A stretch of DNA of 64,000 bases from Adiantum capillus-veneris (taxonomy: Eukaryota > Streptophyta > Polypodiopsida > Polypodiales > Pteridaceae): assembly GCA_014529385.2 (NCBI GenBank), contig CM043944.1:77081884-77145883 (forward strand). The letters run 5' to 3'. Shown in pieces: positions 33,215 to 45,544 of this stretch. Each line of letters opens with the position of its first letter. Positions within the stretch are counted from its first letter, which is position 1. The notes under the pieces were generated by a model that was not told where the DNA came from, did not search any database, and saw only the letters and a list, made by a program, of their open reading frames with translations. The translations under genes and the position numbers were made by a program.

Positions 33215-35720
33215 CACACACACACACACACTTTGTTTTGTAAATCAATTTGATTTAACTATCTGTGGGAAACCTCAAAGAGAGGAAAACCCACCAAAAA
33301 GATGTACAAGGAAAGGAACACAACAGTGTTCGGCTGTATAAAATATCTAAAAGCATTCATAAGAAAGCTGATGTATCTCTGCCGTGATATCACCAACTTC
33401 CAAGGCAAACCACAAAGACTGCCGAAGGGAAATCTTGAAGAAAGGTAGTGGATCCGTATGAATGCGATGGAACATATAGCCATTACGCTGTTGCCACAGG
33501 CTCCAATATGCCCAAAACCTGACCCACATGAAGAAGGCTGCAAAGCACTGCAACGTCGGCGAGAAGATACCAAAAATCCAAAACCGCTTATGGAAGACCG
33601 TCGTGGGAAAACGTAGCCGCATACACACAGAGACCCGATGAAGGAATTCTCGAGTGACACAGCGATCCCACAAGAGGTGACAAACATCCTCCTCGACAGA
33701 CAAGCAACGGACACATGATGAAGAGCGGATACGGCGCATCCTAAGAAAGGTACCCACTGGGAGCACACCAAGCAAACACCGCTAAAGAAACAAACGCTCT
33801 TTCAACGGCAAACAATTTTCCCATGTTGCAGATATAATCCTGCGCCACCAAATATCTGATTTATGCATGTGCCAAATAGCGTTGCAAGGATCAGCAATCC
33901 ATGGACGAGGCAGAAGAAGAGCATACGCCTGGCCAGCAGAAATATCTTGAAATCGCATTTCCCCAAGCTTCCAGTCAGACATGCGATCACCATCAGCCAA
34001 AGGTGAAACTGGCAAGAAACCTGTCAACATTTGCTGTAATTCTCTCCAAAACTGGCGATAGTGCATGCGCAATCCAAAGCGGCGAGCGGCAAATGGAAAC
34101 TCGAAAGTGAAACCACCTGCATCCACCACATCCTCAACCACTCGAATGCCACGGTAGGAGAGGAAATACGCCTGGCGAGGCGAGCGGTCGAGAAAAAGCC
34201 CGACTCCAATGAAGGCTCTCCGCAGGAAGTGAGTTTCCTTCCCTCCGAGCATTCCATGAGAGATGAATTGTAACCTGTTTCCATGCAGAAAGCAAGGTGG
34301 AAGAAAGAGGGCATCTAGGAATACGACCATCCATCTTACCAAATACTGCCTCGCACATGGATGATTGCCAGTGACCAAATGAGGATGTAACCACATGCTG
34401 ACTCAAGTGTGCAAACATAAGAGTCCAAGGCTGAGATTGTTACGCAAGTGTAGGCAAAAGCATAGCCTTCCGAGCAATGACATGCCTACGCAGGTCCAAA
34501 ATATTCAAACCACCAAAGCGCTTTGGTGTACAAAGTTTTGTCATTGATATCAAGCGCAAACCTTTTTTGTGCGCACGCGTTCGCCACAAATGAGACAAAA
34601 TGGCTGACATGAGAGAGTCAAGACAATGACGGGGCCAATGCAACAATGGCAGAAAGAACTGAAAATTTGCCATGAGGATACTCTGAACAATTCGCAGGCG
34701 AACATGTAGCGGCCAAGTAGAAAGCTTCCAGTAATGCAATTTAACATTCAGGCGATTCATAACCCAATCCACTTTCTGCCTTTGAGTAACATTCCATCCA
34801 ATTGGATAACCCAAATGCCTAGTTATTACATTTGGAAGAACAATCTCTCTTGGCCACAAGAGAGCATGCCAATCACAAGAACGAAGCGGCAGAAGCTTTG
34901 ATTTACGGAATTGACTTTAAGACCAGCCGCAAGCGCAAACAATTCCAAAGCGTTCATAATCTCTTGAACATCGTTTTGCTGATTGCGGGGCATAAATAGC
35001 GAGTTATCTGCATAAGCCAACCCAATAAAAGTATGACCCGATGGTAGCTGCAAACCATGAAGACGCTGCGCAGAAGTCAAGTGATCAAGATACATCAACA
35101 AAGGATGAGAAGCAATTACATACAGCAAAGCACTAATAGGGCAACCTTGCCTAACCGAACAACCAAGCGGCCACGATTCTGTCAATTCCCCGTCCAGGAT
35201 TCCCGAAGACGTACTACAATCATACAAGAAATAAACCACATTGGCCAATTTAGGACCAAATCCTAGTCATCTCATTGTGGCAGCAATGAAGTCCCAATGC
35301 ACAGTGTCAAAGGCCTTTTCAATATCAACTTGCATGACTAGCACATCTTGTTGCGTATACTTAGCATATTCCATGCCAATCATAAGATTGGCCAAATTGT
35401 CCATGATTTGACGACGAGGAATGAAACCGGCATCAAAGTTATGGGCCGCCAATGAGAGAACTGCTCGCAAAGCGCTTGCTTGGACAACAACTTAAGTAAG
35501 CCCTCTTTCCATGAAATTGGTAGATCCTGTTTTCCCATGCCACATTTATCATGAAGATCAGGGGTTGTTTAAGAGCATCCCAAAATGAGAGGAAAAATTC
35601 CACAGTAAGTCTGTCCCAACCAGGAGATCTCCACCGGCCCAATGCAAGCAAGGCACCATGCAATTCGGCGAGAGAGAAAGCCTTCAGAGTCTGCCCACAC
35701 ACACACACATGCGCGCACAC
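33215..35720 (-). mobile_element. LINE-D: 5'-truncated LINE with a (TG)n tail
   Basis: Minus-strand ORF2 from inside the RT fingers to the zf-RVT and C-terminus, then 3' UTR ending in (TG)n (plus strand CA run 33215-33231). The 5' end lies in another CA run near 35695-35720. RT: RWRSPGWDRLTVEFFLSFW, MQVDIEKAFDTVHWDFIAA, SVRQGCPISALLYVIASHP. The catalytic box is YADN where the family has YADD, so the copy is inactive. Same family as LINE-C. Confidence 0.82.
33259..35720 (-). pseudogene. LINE-D ORF2 remnant (RT, zf-RVT)
   Basis: Pieces at 35720-35439, 35470-35267, 35248-34826, 34859-34440, 34418-33782 and 33775-33259 read through in order with frameshifts. The zf-RVT region is CVRCLSVEEDVCHLLWDRC, near 33710-33655. 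Ends with YECF-stop (33347) or an overlapping frame. No endonuclease. Confidence 0.75.
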
Positions 35721-35842
35721 AGTGACACACCCCTGCTGGCGCAGGCGCAGCAGTGCGCAGGAGATACGCTCAATAGAGCAGAAAATTGACGCGTAGGGAA
35801 TTCATGCGACAAGAACTTTACGCGCAGGAAATTCATTGTGGT

Positions 35843-38800
35843 ACACACACACACACACACTTCTTTAGTAATGTCACAGAGACACACACACACACTTTTT
35901 TTTAAAGTAATGTCAGATTGAATTACCAATGAGAAACCTCAAGACGAGGAAAACCCATAGAAAATACTACAAACAGGAAATCAGGAACAGTTAAATTAGA
36001 GCTCGTAATGACTAGCGGGGAGCTCCTCCAAGTCATAGGCAACTTGAAGAGACTGTCGGAGAGATGTCTTGAGGAAGGAAACATACTCCACTTAAATCTG
36101 CTGAAACATGTGGAAATTGCGTGCTCTCCACACTGTCCATAGAAGCCAAAATCTAACCCAGTAGAAAAAGTATACATACAGCCAAAGCAATGGTGGAAGC
36201 ACTCCAAAGATCCAGAAAGATCTACCGAAATGCATGCTAGGGAAACGCATGCGAAGAGCTGTAGAGATGCAATCCAAAAACTGTTGCGTACGAGAACAAG
36301 ACCACAATAAATGTGGAATGCTCTCAATGGCTACACCAACACATTGCGAAGGGCCAATCTTCAGGATTGCAGAAATTTGCCAGTCAGGAGAAACCCAACG
36401 ATGCATCTCCACATAAACAGTGGCTCCTTCAGAGGTAGCTTAGCATACCACACTTTCATAACTTTACACTGCTACCATGTAACACTTGTTCATATTCCAT
36501 ACCTTATTACAATGTTCTTGGATCCAGGAAGATGATTACAAATGACAATGCACTTTTTTTGCAGATATCGAACGGATTGAAGAACTAGCGTAGAGCCAAT
36601 CACAAATTCAATTCTTCGCAACTAACGGTGGAACGGGAGATATCGAGTCAACCAGATCCTTAATGGTATCCCACATGCGCCTGTAGTGCATCCCAAGCCC
36701 AAAGGTAAGAGCAGTTTGTCTAAATGAGAGCACCTGTCCATCAGTGTCCGTCACATCAGTTATCCTGTCAATACCTTTCTGGGAGAGAAAATAAGCCTGT
36801 TTAGGAGAGCGTTGAACAAGAGTTTGATAAAAAACTAAACTCCAATGTAAATTCTCCAATCGAAGTGAGTTTCCACAAGCGTCATCTCTACCATGCCAAA
36901 ACAATTCCCGCGTGACCAATTTCCAATCCGCTACAAGATTGGAAGCAAAGGGACATCCAGGTATTGTGGCTTCAAACTTATCAAAAACCATATCCCGATA
37001 CGACGGCTGCCAATGGCCAAAAGCTGGTGTAGAAACCGCACGAGAGCACAGAAACGCAAACATTTGCGTCCAAGGCTGCTTTTGCTTACAAAGTGGCTTT
37101 TCTTGCTGTAACATGAGAACACAAATGCAGAATATTCACACCACCACAACGCTTTGGAGTACACAACTGCTTTAGAATTTGAGACATGAAGGCCCGAAGA
37201 CGACGGGTGGCCAATGCAACATTGGTAGGAAAAATTGCATGTATGCCACCAAGATGGACTGCACTATTCTGAGCCTTACATGTAGCTGCCAAGTAGACAA
37301 TTTCCAATAGTGTAATTTAGGCCTCAAGGTATTCTCAACCCAATCCAATAAATTTTGCATTGTTAATTGACCAAGCTAGTGGATATCCAAGATGCCTCAC
37401 AATTTGATCAGGCTTCACTATGTCATTTTGCCATAATACAAAGTGCCAATCCATTTGATGCAACGATAACAATTTAGATTTTTGAAATTTCACTTGCAGA
37501 CCTGCAACCAACCTATAAACATGTATTGCTTCCATGATACATTGAACATCCTCATGTCGATTTCTAGGCCAAAACATGGAGTCATCCGCATACGCTTGCG
37601 CCACAAAATGATCACGAGACGGCAGTTCCAATCGATGTAAATGGCCAGATGCTGTTAAGGAGTCCATATACAACAACAGAATGTGTAGCAATAGCATACA
37701 ACATAGCACCCAAAGGGCATCCTTGTCTGATCGATCTATTAAGATCCCATAACCGAGTCAGCTCACCATCAAGAACTCCAGAAGATTGATTATGCTCATA
37801 AAGAAAATAGACCACCCGACACATTCTGGACCTAAAGCCCAAAGCCGTCATGATCTAAGCAATGAAGTCCCAATGAACAGTGTCAAATGCTTTTTCTGTA
37901 TCAACCTGCATAATAAGTACACCTTGTCCAGTATATTTTTCATACTCAATTCCAATGAAAGCATTAACAATATTATTTGTAATTTATGGGCGAGGGATGA
38001 ATCCATACTGAGTCGGATGTATGCCAAAGAATAAATGATCATTAATACGGGCAGCTATCATTTTTGACAACAATTTGTAAATGAACGGCATAAGCATGAT
38101 CGGACGCCGATGTAAAAGTATTCACATAATGTTTGCTTGGGCAACAATTTCACCAGTCCTTTCCATGATTGCGGCAAAGATTGCGTAGTCCATGCATAAT
38201 TTATCATAAAAAGTAGAGGCTGCTTAAGGGACTCCCAAAAGCGAAGGAAGAATTCAACCGTAAGACCGTCCCATCCAGGAGATTTCCAATGATCAAGCTG
38301 CAGCAAGCTGTCGTGCAACTCAACCTCAAAAAACCTAGCCTTAAGGGGAGCTATATCATTCATTGTCAATATAGGACGTACAACGACAACAACAGCTGTC
38401 TAGCTTGCAAAATCTCACTTGAGGGAGCCTCAGGCCTGGCAAAAACCCGTTGTAAGTGATCCACCATGGAATCTGCCAATTGACTTTTATTGGCCGTTCC
38501 TTGTCCACTATCGTCCTTAACCCTTTTGATAGAGACAGATTGCATTGAATGATGCAAATGCTTAAAGAACTGCTTTGATGAACAACCTTTATCCATAAAA
38601 GCATACTGTCTCGATCTAACCTTCCATTTTTCTAGTTTCGTGCTGTTATTATACATCAAAGAGGCTTTAGCTGCACATAATTCCTCTTGTTCTGAGTGAG
38701 TAAGCCGTCTAGTATCTGCAAGACTTTCTAAGGCTTGACAAGTCACCTTATCTTCCTGCACTTTATCTCTCAACTGGGACATGTACCACGAACCATAATC

Positions 38801-39415
38801 CTTTATGATTGCTTGGATCGCATGAGAAAACGATACCAAGCCACATCCACATCGATAAGACAAGTGGAGGAATCACCGCTTCAGACAAGTGGAGGAATCA
38901 CTGCTTCAATCAAGTTTTGGAATGCTTTGTGTGAAAGATATGCATTATTAATATGCATCAACCGTTTACAAGGAAGGGGGGAATCTGCATCCAATGCCTC
39001 AAAATGGATCAAGAGCCAAAGAGGAAAATGATTAGATAGAGTAAAGGAGTGATCAATCCTCATATCACATGCAAACAAATCATATTGCGGAGTGCCCAGT
39101 ACATACCATCGATCCAATCGTGCTCTATATCTAGAGTGAGCATCATGAGTAAAAGTATAATTCCGCTCCGAAGAGTGAGTACTGGCCCACAGATCCAAAG
39201 CACTTGTGTTACTGACCATAGCATCCTAAGAAGAACGTTCAGAGTTCAACATATGCGAGTGGCCAGTTGTATTTTCCGTGTTTGCAAGCGCATTATTAAA
39301 ATCCCCACACAAAAAGCATGCGGACGCCAGGGGTATTTGACCAAATCTTGCCAGAGATGAGTTCTTTGTGCCGAGGCAGTATAAGCATAAAGACCAACAA
39401 ATTCCAAAGATTCCC
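35843..39415 (-). mobile_element. LINE-C: 5'-truncated LINE inserted in LINE-F
   Basis: The minus-strand element starts within the endonuclease at about 39415, where LINE-F coding suddenly ends, and finishes near 35896 with an A-rich stretch and (GT)n. The tail is present as two tandem copies of about 40 bases, each (GT)n next to TGACATTACT (CA runs at 35843-35860 and 35882-35895). Same family as LINE-D; both 3' ends share a GAGGTTTCYCA-like end of ORF2 or UTR. Confidence 0.78.
35923..39415 (-). pseudogene. LINE-C ORF2 remnant (endonuclease end, RT, zf-RVT)
   Basis: Endonuclease end: ASACFLCGDFNNALANTE near 39310, RLDRWYVLG near 39115. A spacer with KVRSRQYAFMDKGCSSKQFF (near 38610) follows. 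RT: HWKSPGWDGLTVEFFLRFW, VDTEKAFDTVHWDF, SIRQGCPLGAMLYAIATHS and the intact catalytic AYADDSMFW. The C-terminus has zf-RVT (SIPHLLWSCSRTQQFLDCI, near 36300). At least six stops or frameshifts. Confidence 0.78.
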
Positions 39416-42019
39416 AACCCCCCTTGAGAACAAGGTAGAGTGATGACTTGCCATGCTACTTTGGCTTGGGCTATCTGAGTGTCGCGTCCTGACCAAAGAA
39501 AGTTCCTGATCAGCCTCTCTACCTGGATGATGCATCATGGAGGAGCTCGAAAAGATCCAACAAGATGTAATGTACCACATAGTAGCCAACAACACCTCGT
39601 TGGCCTCTACAACACTGCTTGCAAAAGAGAGTCATGCCGAACTCCAATGTAGCAACCTCCTCCTGATGGATAGGAGGAGGGGAGCAATCTGCTGCTCAAG
39701 AGACAAGTCCAAGACAACCGGACAGCCCAAGTAGAAAATTGCAGTTTCTGGAGGAATCCATCTAAAACCCTCACCTGGCAGCGAATCAGGCGTAGGAGCA
39801 CTGCCAACCGAGAAAGCTAGTGTCTTCCTCCAGTTGATCAATGCGCCTGATGCACAACAAAACGTCTCTAGAGCCTGCTCACACCTGTGCAGGTTGATCT
39901 TCTGGCCCTCCAAGTACAAAGCTGAGTCGTCTGCAAACTCAGCATCCGGTAGCTCATTGCCCCGAATAGGGAGCGCTAAGCCATGCAGACAAACCTGCTG
40001 TGAAACCAAGAATCTGCTCATCGCCTCAACATAGAACAAAAAGAGGAAGGGCGCTAGAGGATAGCCTGTCTGACCGAGCGTGTGAGCATGAAACGGTCTC
40101 CTCTACCTTCTGCCAAAAGCACTTGATTGTGTGCACGTCTGTAGAGAGCTGACACACCTCTGGTCCAAGCATCTGAGAAGCCCATCCTGCGTAGAGTGCC
40201 CTCCAAGAAGCCCCAGTCAACTCTGTCGTAGGCCTTCTCGATATTGAGAAGAAGTTTCACCAGATCCTCACCTCGGAGGCGCGCTAGGGCAGATGCCTCC
40301 CAAAAAGTGAAGATGTTGTGAAGGATACTTAGCTTCTTGACAAAGCCTGTTTGGGTCCCATGTATAATGCTATCTAGAAGTGGATAGATCCTCAAACTTA
40401 GAGTCTTGGCTAGAATTTTGTAGGTTGAGTTGAGGATGGTGATGGGCCGCCACTCCCAAATCTCATCCAAGGAACCACCCTCCTTGAGAATGAGGTAGAT
40501 CAAGCCCTCACTCATGCTATTAGGTATCTCTCCTGTGTGCAAGATGTATTGAAAAGTGTTGCAAAGGTATGAGCCAAGCAAGTCCTACTACTCCAAGAAA
40601 AATCTGGGAGTCAAACCATCCTTACCGGGACAACTACCTCGGGGAAGTGCTTTGAGGGCCGCATGGAGCTCCTCTAGCTGAAGATGCAGCTCAAGCCTCT
40701 GGCGAAAAGGCATCTGTGCCCAAACCTGCTCTCTGCATGCATCTTGACGCTCTGATTGAGGCTCTACTGACAGCAGGTCACGGTAAAAGTCAATAGCAGC
40801 TGCACAGATATCCTTTGGCTCTCAAGCAACTGACCCATCAGGTCTCCTCAACTGGCTGACACTGGTGTGCGCATGACGGGGTCCCACTGCCTCAAAGAAC
40901 GCCCCAGTCACTCTGTCACCCCTTGAGATGCCTGTCGATGGAAAGAAAACTCATGACGCCTCTTCTCTATGCTCCTCCAACCATGGATTGCCTGGGTATT
41001 GCTCCTGCATCCTTTGCAAGAAAGTAGCGCCCCCGCGGAGACGCTGCTCCTCCCTCGCTGCAGCCAAGCCGGGCCGTGGACTCCTAGAGAAAGAAATGAT
41101 TGAGCTGAGCAAGTCCCGAGGCCACTCTGTCAGCAAGAGAGTCCTGCGGGTCCAAGCCCTTTGTCAAAGGAGCCATCACTCGGCCGTCTGAGCTTTGAGT
41201 CCAACAAGATCCTCTTAGGGATGCGTAGCATCGTGCTCCCCCTCCTCTGTCTACCTGTCACAGTGAGGATCACTGGTGCATGGTCCGAAAAAGATGTCCT
41301 AGCCAAAATGCAAATTGATCCACCCAAGTCACAGATGTGGTCACTAGCATAGACGCGATCTATCTGCCCGAGATAAATTCACTCCTCCCACTCTGCGGTC
41401 CGAGTGAGAGAAGGCGAGGCTGTCTGGGGGACCTCACAAAGCCAGAGTGCTGCGAAACATCTGAAACCCTCAAAGTCATACATAGCCTCTTCCAAGCTGC
41501 CTACTCAGCTCCATGCACAGTAGCATGGTTACCTCCAATCCTGTCAGAGGGGTCCTCCAGCATGTTGAAGTCACCCCCAATGCACCATTGCTCGGCATGC
41601 GGCAGAGACTCTACAATGTGAGACCAAAACTCTGCACGTGCACTTGCCACATTGGGTGCATAGATGTTCAGGAAGCCCAAGAGGGAGCCCTGAAACTGCA
41701 TAGTAATCCACTGAGCCTTGCCAGGCACAATAATACTTCTGCTCACAATGGACTGCTTCAAAGAGTCCACAATAGTCATACATACCCCTCCCTGGATACC
41801 ACCAAGTCCAAATACAGCTGACCAAAATGTCACATATCACCCACGTAAAAGCTGACCACATCGTCTAATGCGGCTCTCACAAAGATGATGCTCATGCAGC
41901 ATAAGAAGATCGATCTCTTTGCCCACAAGGTATCGTTGAAGCTCCTGGCGCCATCGACCCCGTTGGTGCTGAAATTGGGGCCCATCTAATCCCTGCATGT
42001 TCCATGAGACAATCCTCAT
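39416..42019 (-). pseudogene. LINE-F ORF2 (endonuclease and RT, incomplete)
   Basis: ATG at 42019-42017 begins MRIVSWNMQGLDGPQFQHQR. The APE-type endonuclease has IDLLMLHEHHLCESRIRR, CIGGDFNMLEDPSDRIGG and TSFSDHAPVILTV (the SDH catalytic motif). RT: IPNSMSEGLIYLILKEGGS, DEIWEWRPITILNSTYKILA, LLNIEKAYDRVDWGFLEGTL and the intact catalytic EFADDSALYLEG near 39935. Ends in GGDTQ... sequence at the LINE-C junction. Several frameshifts, few stops; it retains Gln codons at sites where LINE-E has TAG. Confidence 0.82.
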
Positions 42020-43189
42020 GGAGAACGAGAAAGAACTGATGCTGCAGCAACAGCCAACCGCGTTACCTTCGAGGTTTGCTTGGATGGGGAATAATCCGCA
42101 TCCGAGCATCCCCGAGATAGGTGTGACTGCAACGAATGTCTAGCCCAGGCCCAAGAAGAGCGTGCCATGCGCAAGGAAACCTTCTCTGTCTAGGAGTCCT
42201 CATGTTTGTGTACATAGCATGGTGGGCTCTGCGTGTCAGCAAAGAAGTGTATCACAATGTGTCTACATCGTGCCGAGTTTGGAGGTGTCACTGAGAACTT
42301 GGCCAATGGCCACAAAGTATGTACCAGGTCTGTAACCCCTTGGTCTCCCATGTGGTGAGAGAACTCGAGGGCGTGTGCCTGCAGCCACTCCATCACTGAG
42401 TCCAGAGTCCACTTAGACTGGTCTCTGCTACATAAGGGAAAAGAGAAGCCAACCACTGAGTCAAGGGACTCGATCCCTCTAGCTACAAGGAACAATACAT
42501 AAACTCTGAAAAAGCTGCCTCAAAGTCTGGTGAAGGGTCGCCGAGAAACCGCGTAAAGTCGTAGGCGAAGAAGTCCCACCTACAACGAATGTTGAAACTT
42601 CTCAGTCCACGAGGAACTGTTGCAAAGGGAGACATCTGCACTAGAAGGGGGGCTCGCAAGAAAGGCCGTCCCTCTCTCGCCAAGTGACTCGTGGCAAAAG
42701 CGCTGCCAAGAGATCTCCTAGCAGCCGAGGAAGGCCGTACCCCATGGGTCGGCTGCGGGGTAGGAATGGGAGGAGATGTTGAAGCAGGGGCGCTAGTGGG
42801 GGATGGAGGAGTGGGGGGAGGCGGGGAGGAGGAAGAGGTGGGGGGGGGGGGAGGGGCGGAGGAGAACTCGAGGGGAGGAGGGGCTGTCGAAGGTGAGGCT
42901 GAGGTGGAGGGTGGAGCTGGGACCTCGTCCTACTGAAGAGGGTTGAAACGGTTCCCTGTGGGAACCCATTGCTGTTGGCCTGGAGCTTGGCGACCACATG
43001 GAGGGCCATGTTGACGTGGTGGCCCCTGTCGACGCCGACCACGAACCTGCTGCTAGCCCTCCTCTGCCTGAGCCCCAGGCTCGGACGGTGAGTCTGCCTA
43101 TGTACCCTGTGACTGTCTGCTGCTGCTGGCCAGCCCTAGGAGGGTGGGGCTGAGCCTAAGGTGAAGGTAGGAGCCTCCTCCGTGAACAT
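42019..43189 (-). pseudogene. LINE-F ORF1, C-terminal part
   Basis: Reads from the knuckle region through a Pro/Ser-rich low-complexity spacer (near 42930-42750, on the plus strand a run of G) to a conserved C-terminal block: FFAYDFTRFLGDPSPDFEAA, VVGFSFPLCSRDQSKWTLDS, LEFSHHMGDQGVTDLVHTLW, IVIHFFADTQSPPC. The same blocks occur in LINE-E ORF1. Function of this C-terminal block is unknown. ORF1 ends at the start of ORF2. Confidence 0.7.
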
Positions 43190-43814
43190 TGTTACAACTC
43201 AGTGACGTGGCAGCCCGTGTACACACACACCGTCCCCTTTGGCATAGACAGTCCCGGGGAAAACATGCTGAAATGATGACCTGGCACAGCCATACGGATC
43301 CCCCGCATTCCACAACAGAAAATCCGGAAATGCTGATGTGGCATGGGCTGTACGGAATTCCGCGTTTTATGGAGCTGTACGGCTGCTTTTTGGCTACGCA
43401 ATGTAGGGCTGAAATCTTACGCAAAAAGTAAAGCAGCCTTTGGGGAATTATTTGCTTTATTTCCCAAGAGGGCTTGTGAGAGGAACTTACTTTATTTTTT
43501 TAAAGCTTTTGAGACAGCTTTTGGGGCTTTGCTTTTGGCATCCCTTGTAACTCTTTATAAGTGTGGTTTGGGCTCTCACTTCTTAGAGCATGTGGATGCA
43601 AAGTCTGATAGTGTGATCTAACCACTCCTATGTACTTTGTGCAACAGATTATTACAAAAAGAAATACGAAAAGGGGCGCTCTTTAGGGTCAATTTCTGTA
43701 GGCATGGAACTCCGCCGAGCCGTGTCGAATCAATTGTGAACTGTGAGCTGTTTTGAAGTGAATTCCTGTTGTGTCGCGGTAGAATCTTGGCTTGGTGTGT
43801 CCAAGTCTGGTACA
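43190..43814 (+). repeat. 5' LTR of Ty3-B
   Basis: Followed after one base by the primer-binding site. Holds a CTTTATAAGTGTGG box near 43550 that could be the promoter. Confidence 0.9.
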
Positions 43815-43815
43815 G

Positions 43816-43830
43816 TGGTATCAGAGCGCG
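43816..43830 (+). other. Initiator-Met tRNA primer-binding site of Ty3-B
   Basis: TGGTATCAGAGCGCG: the first 12 bases match the classical plant initiator-Met primer-binding site exactly. Confidence 0.92.
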
Positions 43831-43878
43831 GCCGATTTCTCTTCTATCGGGAAATCCGATCCTTTTTACACGGCACTT

Positions 43879-45490
43879 ATGGATTCAGACAGAGATCAAT
43901 CGACTTCCTCTGCATCTGGAGATGCGGGAAGAGATCACGAAGAAGATTCACGCGAGGAGTATGGCCCACCTCGGCCTACTGAGGCGGAACTTGAAGAGAT
44001 GGAGCGTCGACGATGATTGACGATGCAGCAAAGATGATGTTAAATTTTGCGAAGGACCCGAAATTTGCAAAATTTATGACCCAAACCTCCTTCGACGAGG
44101 TGCACGCACGCGGCACAGTGGTGGCAAACCACAGAAACACCCCTCAAACCGGCACTCAAGAAACCTCCTACACCAAGGATGTTTACTGAGCAAGAATTAG
44201 AAGAGGTGGTTGATGCACGGATTTCTCAGCTTTTTGACGCGTAGAACAAAACTGAAAAGCACGACAAAAAGCAGAAGAAAGGAACTGACTTCCCGGGCTA
44301 TTTGGGTCGTCAATCTGCTTTTGCCTTGGCAAGAAAGCAAAAGAAGCATGTCAGATTTGAAGGAGTATCTAGTTCTTCTTCTTTCTCTTCTGACAGTTTT
44401 TCTAGCTCTCTTGACTCAAGCGAAGAAGACCAAAAAGGGAAAAAGCGAAGCAAAAAGCAAAGCTTCGGAAAGGGCAAGGAAAAGGCAAAGAAGTCTAAAT
44501 CTCGCCCAGTTTCGGACAGTTCTACGGACTCGTCTTCGAATAGTTTGGACTCCGATGACATCAGATTTTATGCAAGGAAGAAGAATTTTTACAAAGCCAA
44601 CCACTATGACTTTCTGGAAGATAAAAGCAAGAAAGTCCGAGAGTTTAAAGAAGGTGGACAGTCAATTAAATTTGACATGTTTTCTGGATTTCGAGATGCC
44701 TCGAAGGCTTTGACATAGCTTTCTCTGGAGGGCGTTACTCAAAGCACTCCAAGATTCGGAGGGCTACCTCTTACTTCAGGGGAAATGCTCAAACTTGGTG
44801 GTCCACGCTTCTATTGAACAAGAAAGCACTAGTTAAATGGCTGAAATTTAAAAGGCTTTTTATTTCTTCCTGGTTGACTCGGGAGTACGAACGTGACATA
44901 CGAACTGCTTGGAACCATCTTTGGATAACCAAGAGAGATTCATTGGACGCATATTGCGAGAGATTTTGGAGCTCTTTTCTACCAGTCTCTTCATTTAAGA
45001 AGATCTCGTTCAAAGAACAGATTGAGCGGTTTACCTTGGGACTTCCTACAGAGATCCGAGATCACTGCTTAGAGCAAAAGTCAGATTCCATTCAGGAATT
45101 GATGAGTCATGCGAAACGGGGTTTTTACTTTCACTTAGGCAGTTTGACCTACCCCACAGATGAAATCATGACGCAAAGGACCGAACAGACTTCGAACAAT
45201 CAAAGTAGAAAGAAGAAGAGCAACCCAGGAAAGAAAGAAAAGGATGCACAACCCAAGCTCACTCTTCGAGAGAGAGCTCTCTACATTACAGAGAGGAAGT
45301 GCTTTGGATGCGGGGAAACTGGGCATATCTCCCCGAAGTGCCCTAAAAAGGCACCGAAAGAACAAAACAACAAAGATGAAGACAGGCCTGAGGGTTCGAA
45401 AGCAGTTGAGGAACGTGGACGAAAAGGCAAGATGAAAGCAGGACTGGTTCCACATTGCATGGGTATTGACCCAAGCTTGATTGACGAGAG
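43879..45490 (+). pseudogene. Ty3-B gag
   Basis: ATG at 43879 (MDSDRDQSTSSASGD). The frame stops within 140 bases and continues in other frames. A Lys/Ser-rich acidic stretch (44302-44718) precedes the gag core: FISSWLTREYERDIRTAW, DSLDAYCERFWSSFLPVSSF, FTLGLPTEIRDHCLEQ (44840-45080). The CCHC knuckle is CFGCGETGHISPKC near 45300. Ends by running straight into RNase H sequence near 45490-45545. Confidence 0.78.
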
Positions 45491-45544
45491 TACAGGACTT
45501 TGCCGAGCTTGGGGCAAATTAAAAGACCAAGAAGCCTTGTCATT

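Noticed and set aside
42691-42936. Gly/Val-rich plus-strand protein
   Set aside because: Antisense of the Pro/Ser-rich spacer of LINE-F ORF1.
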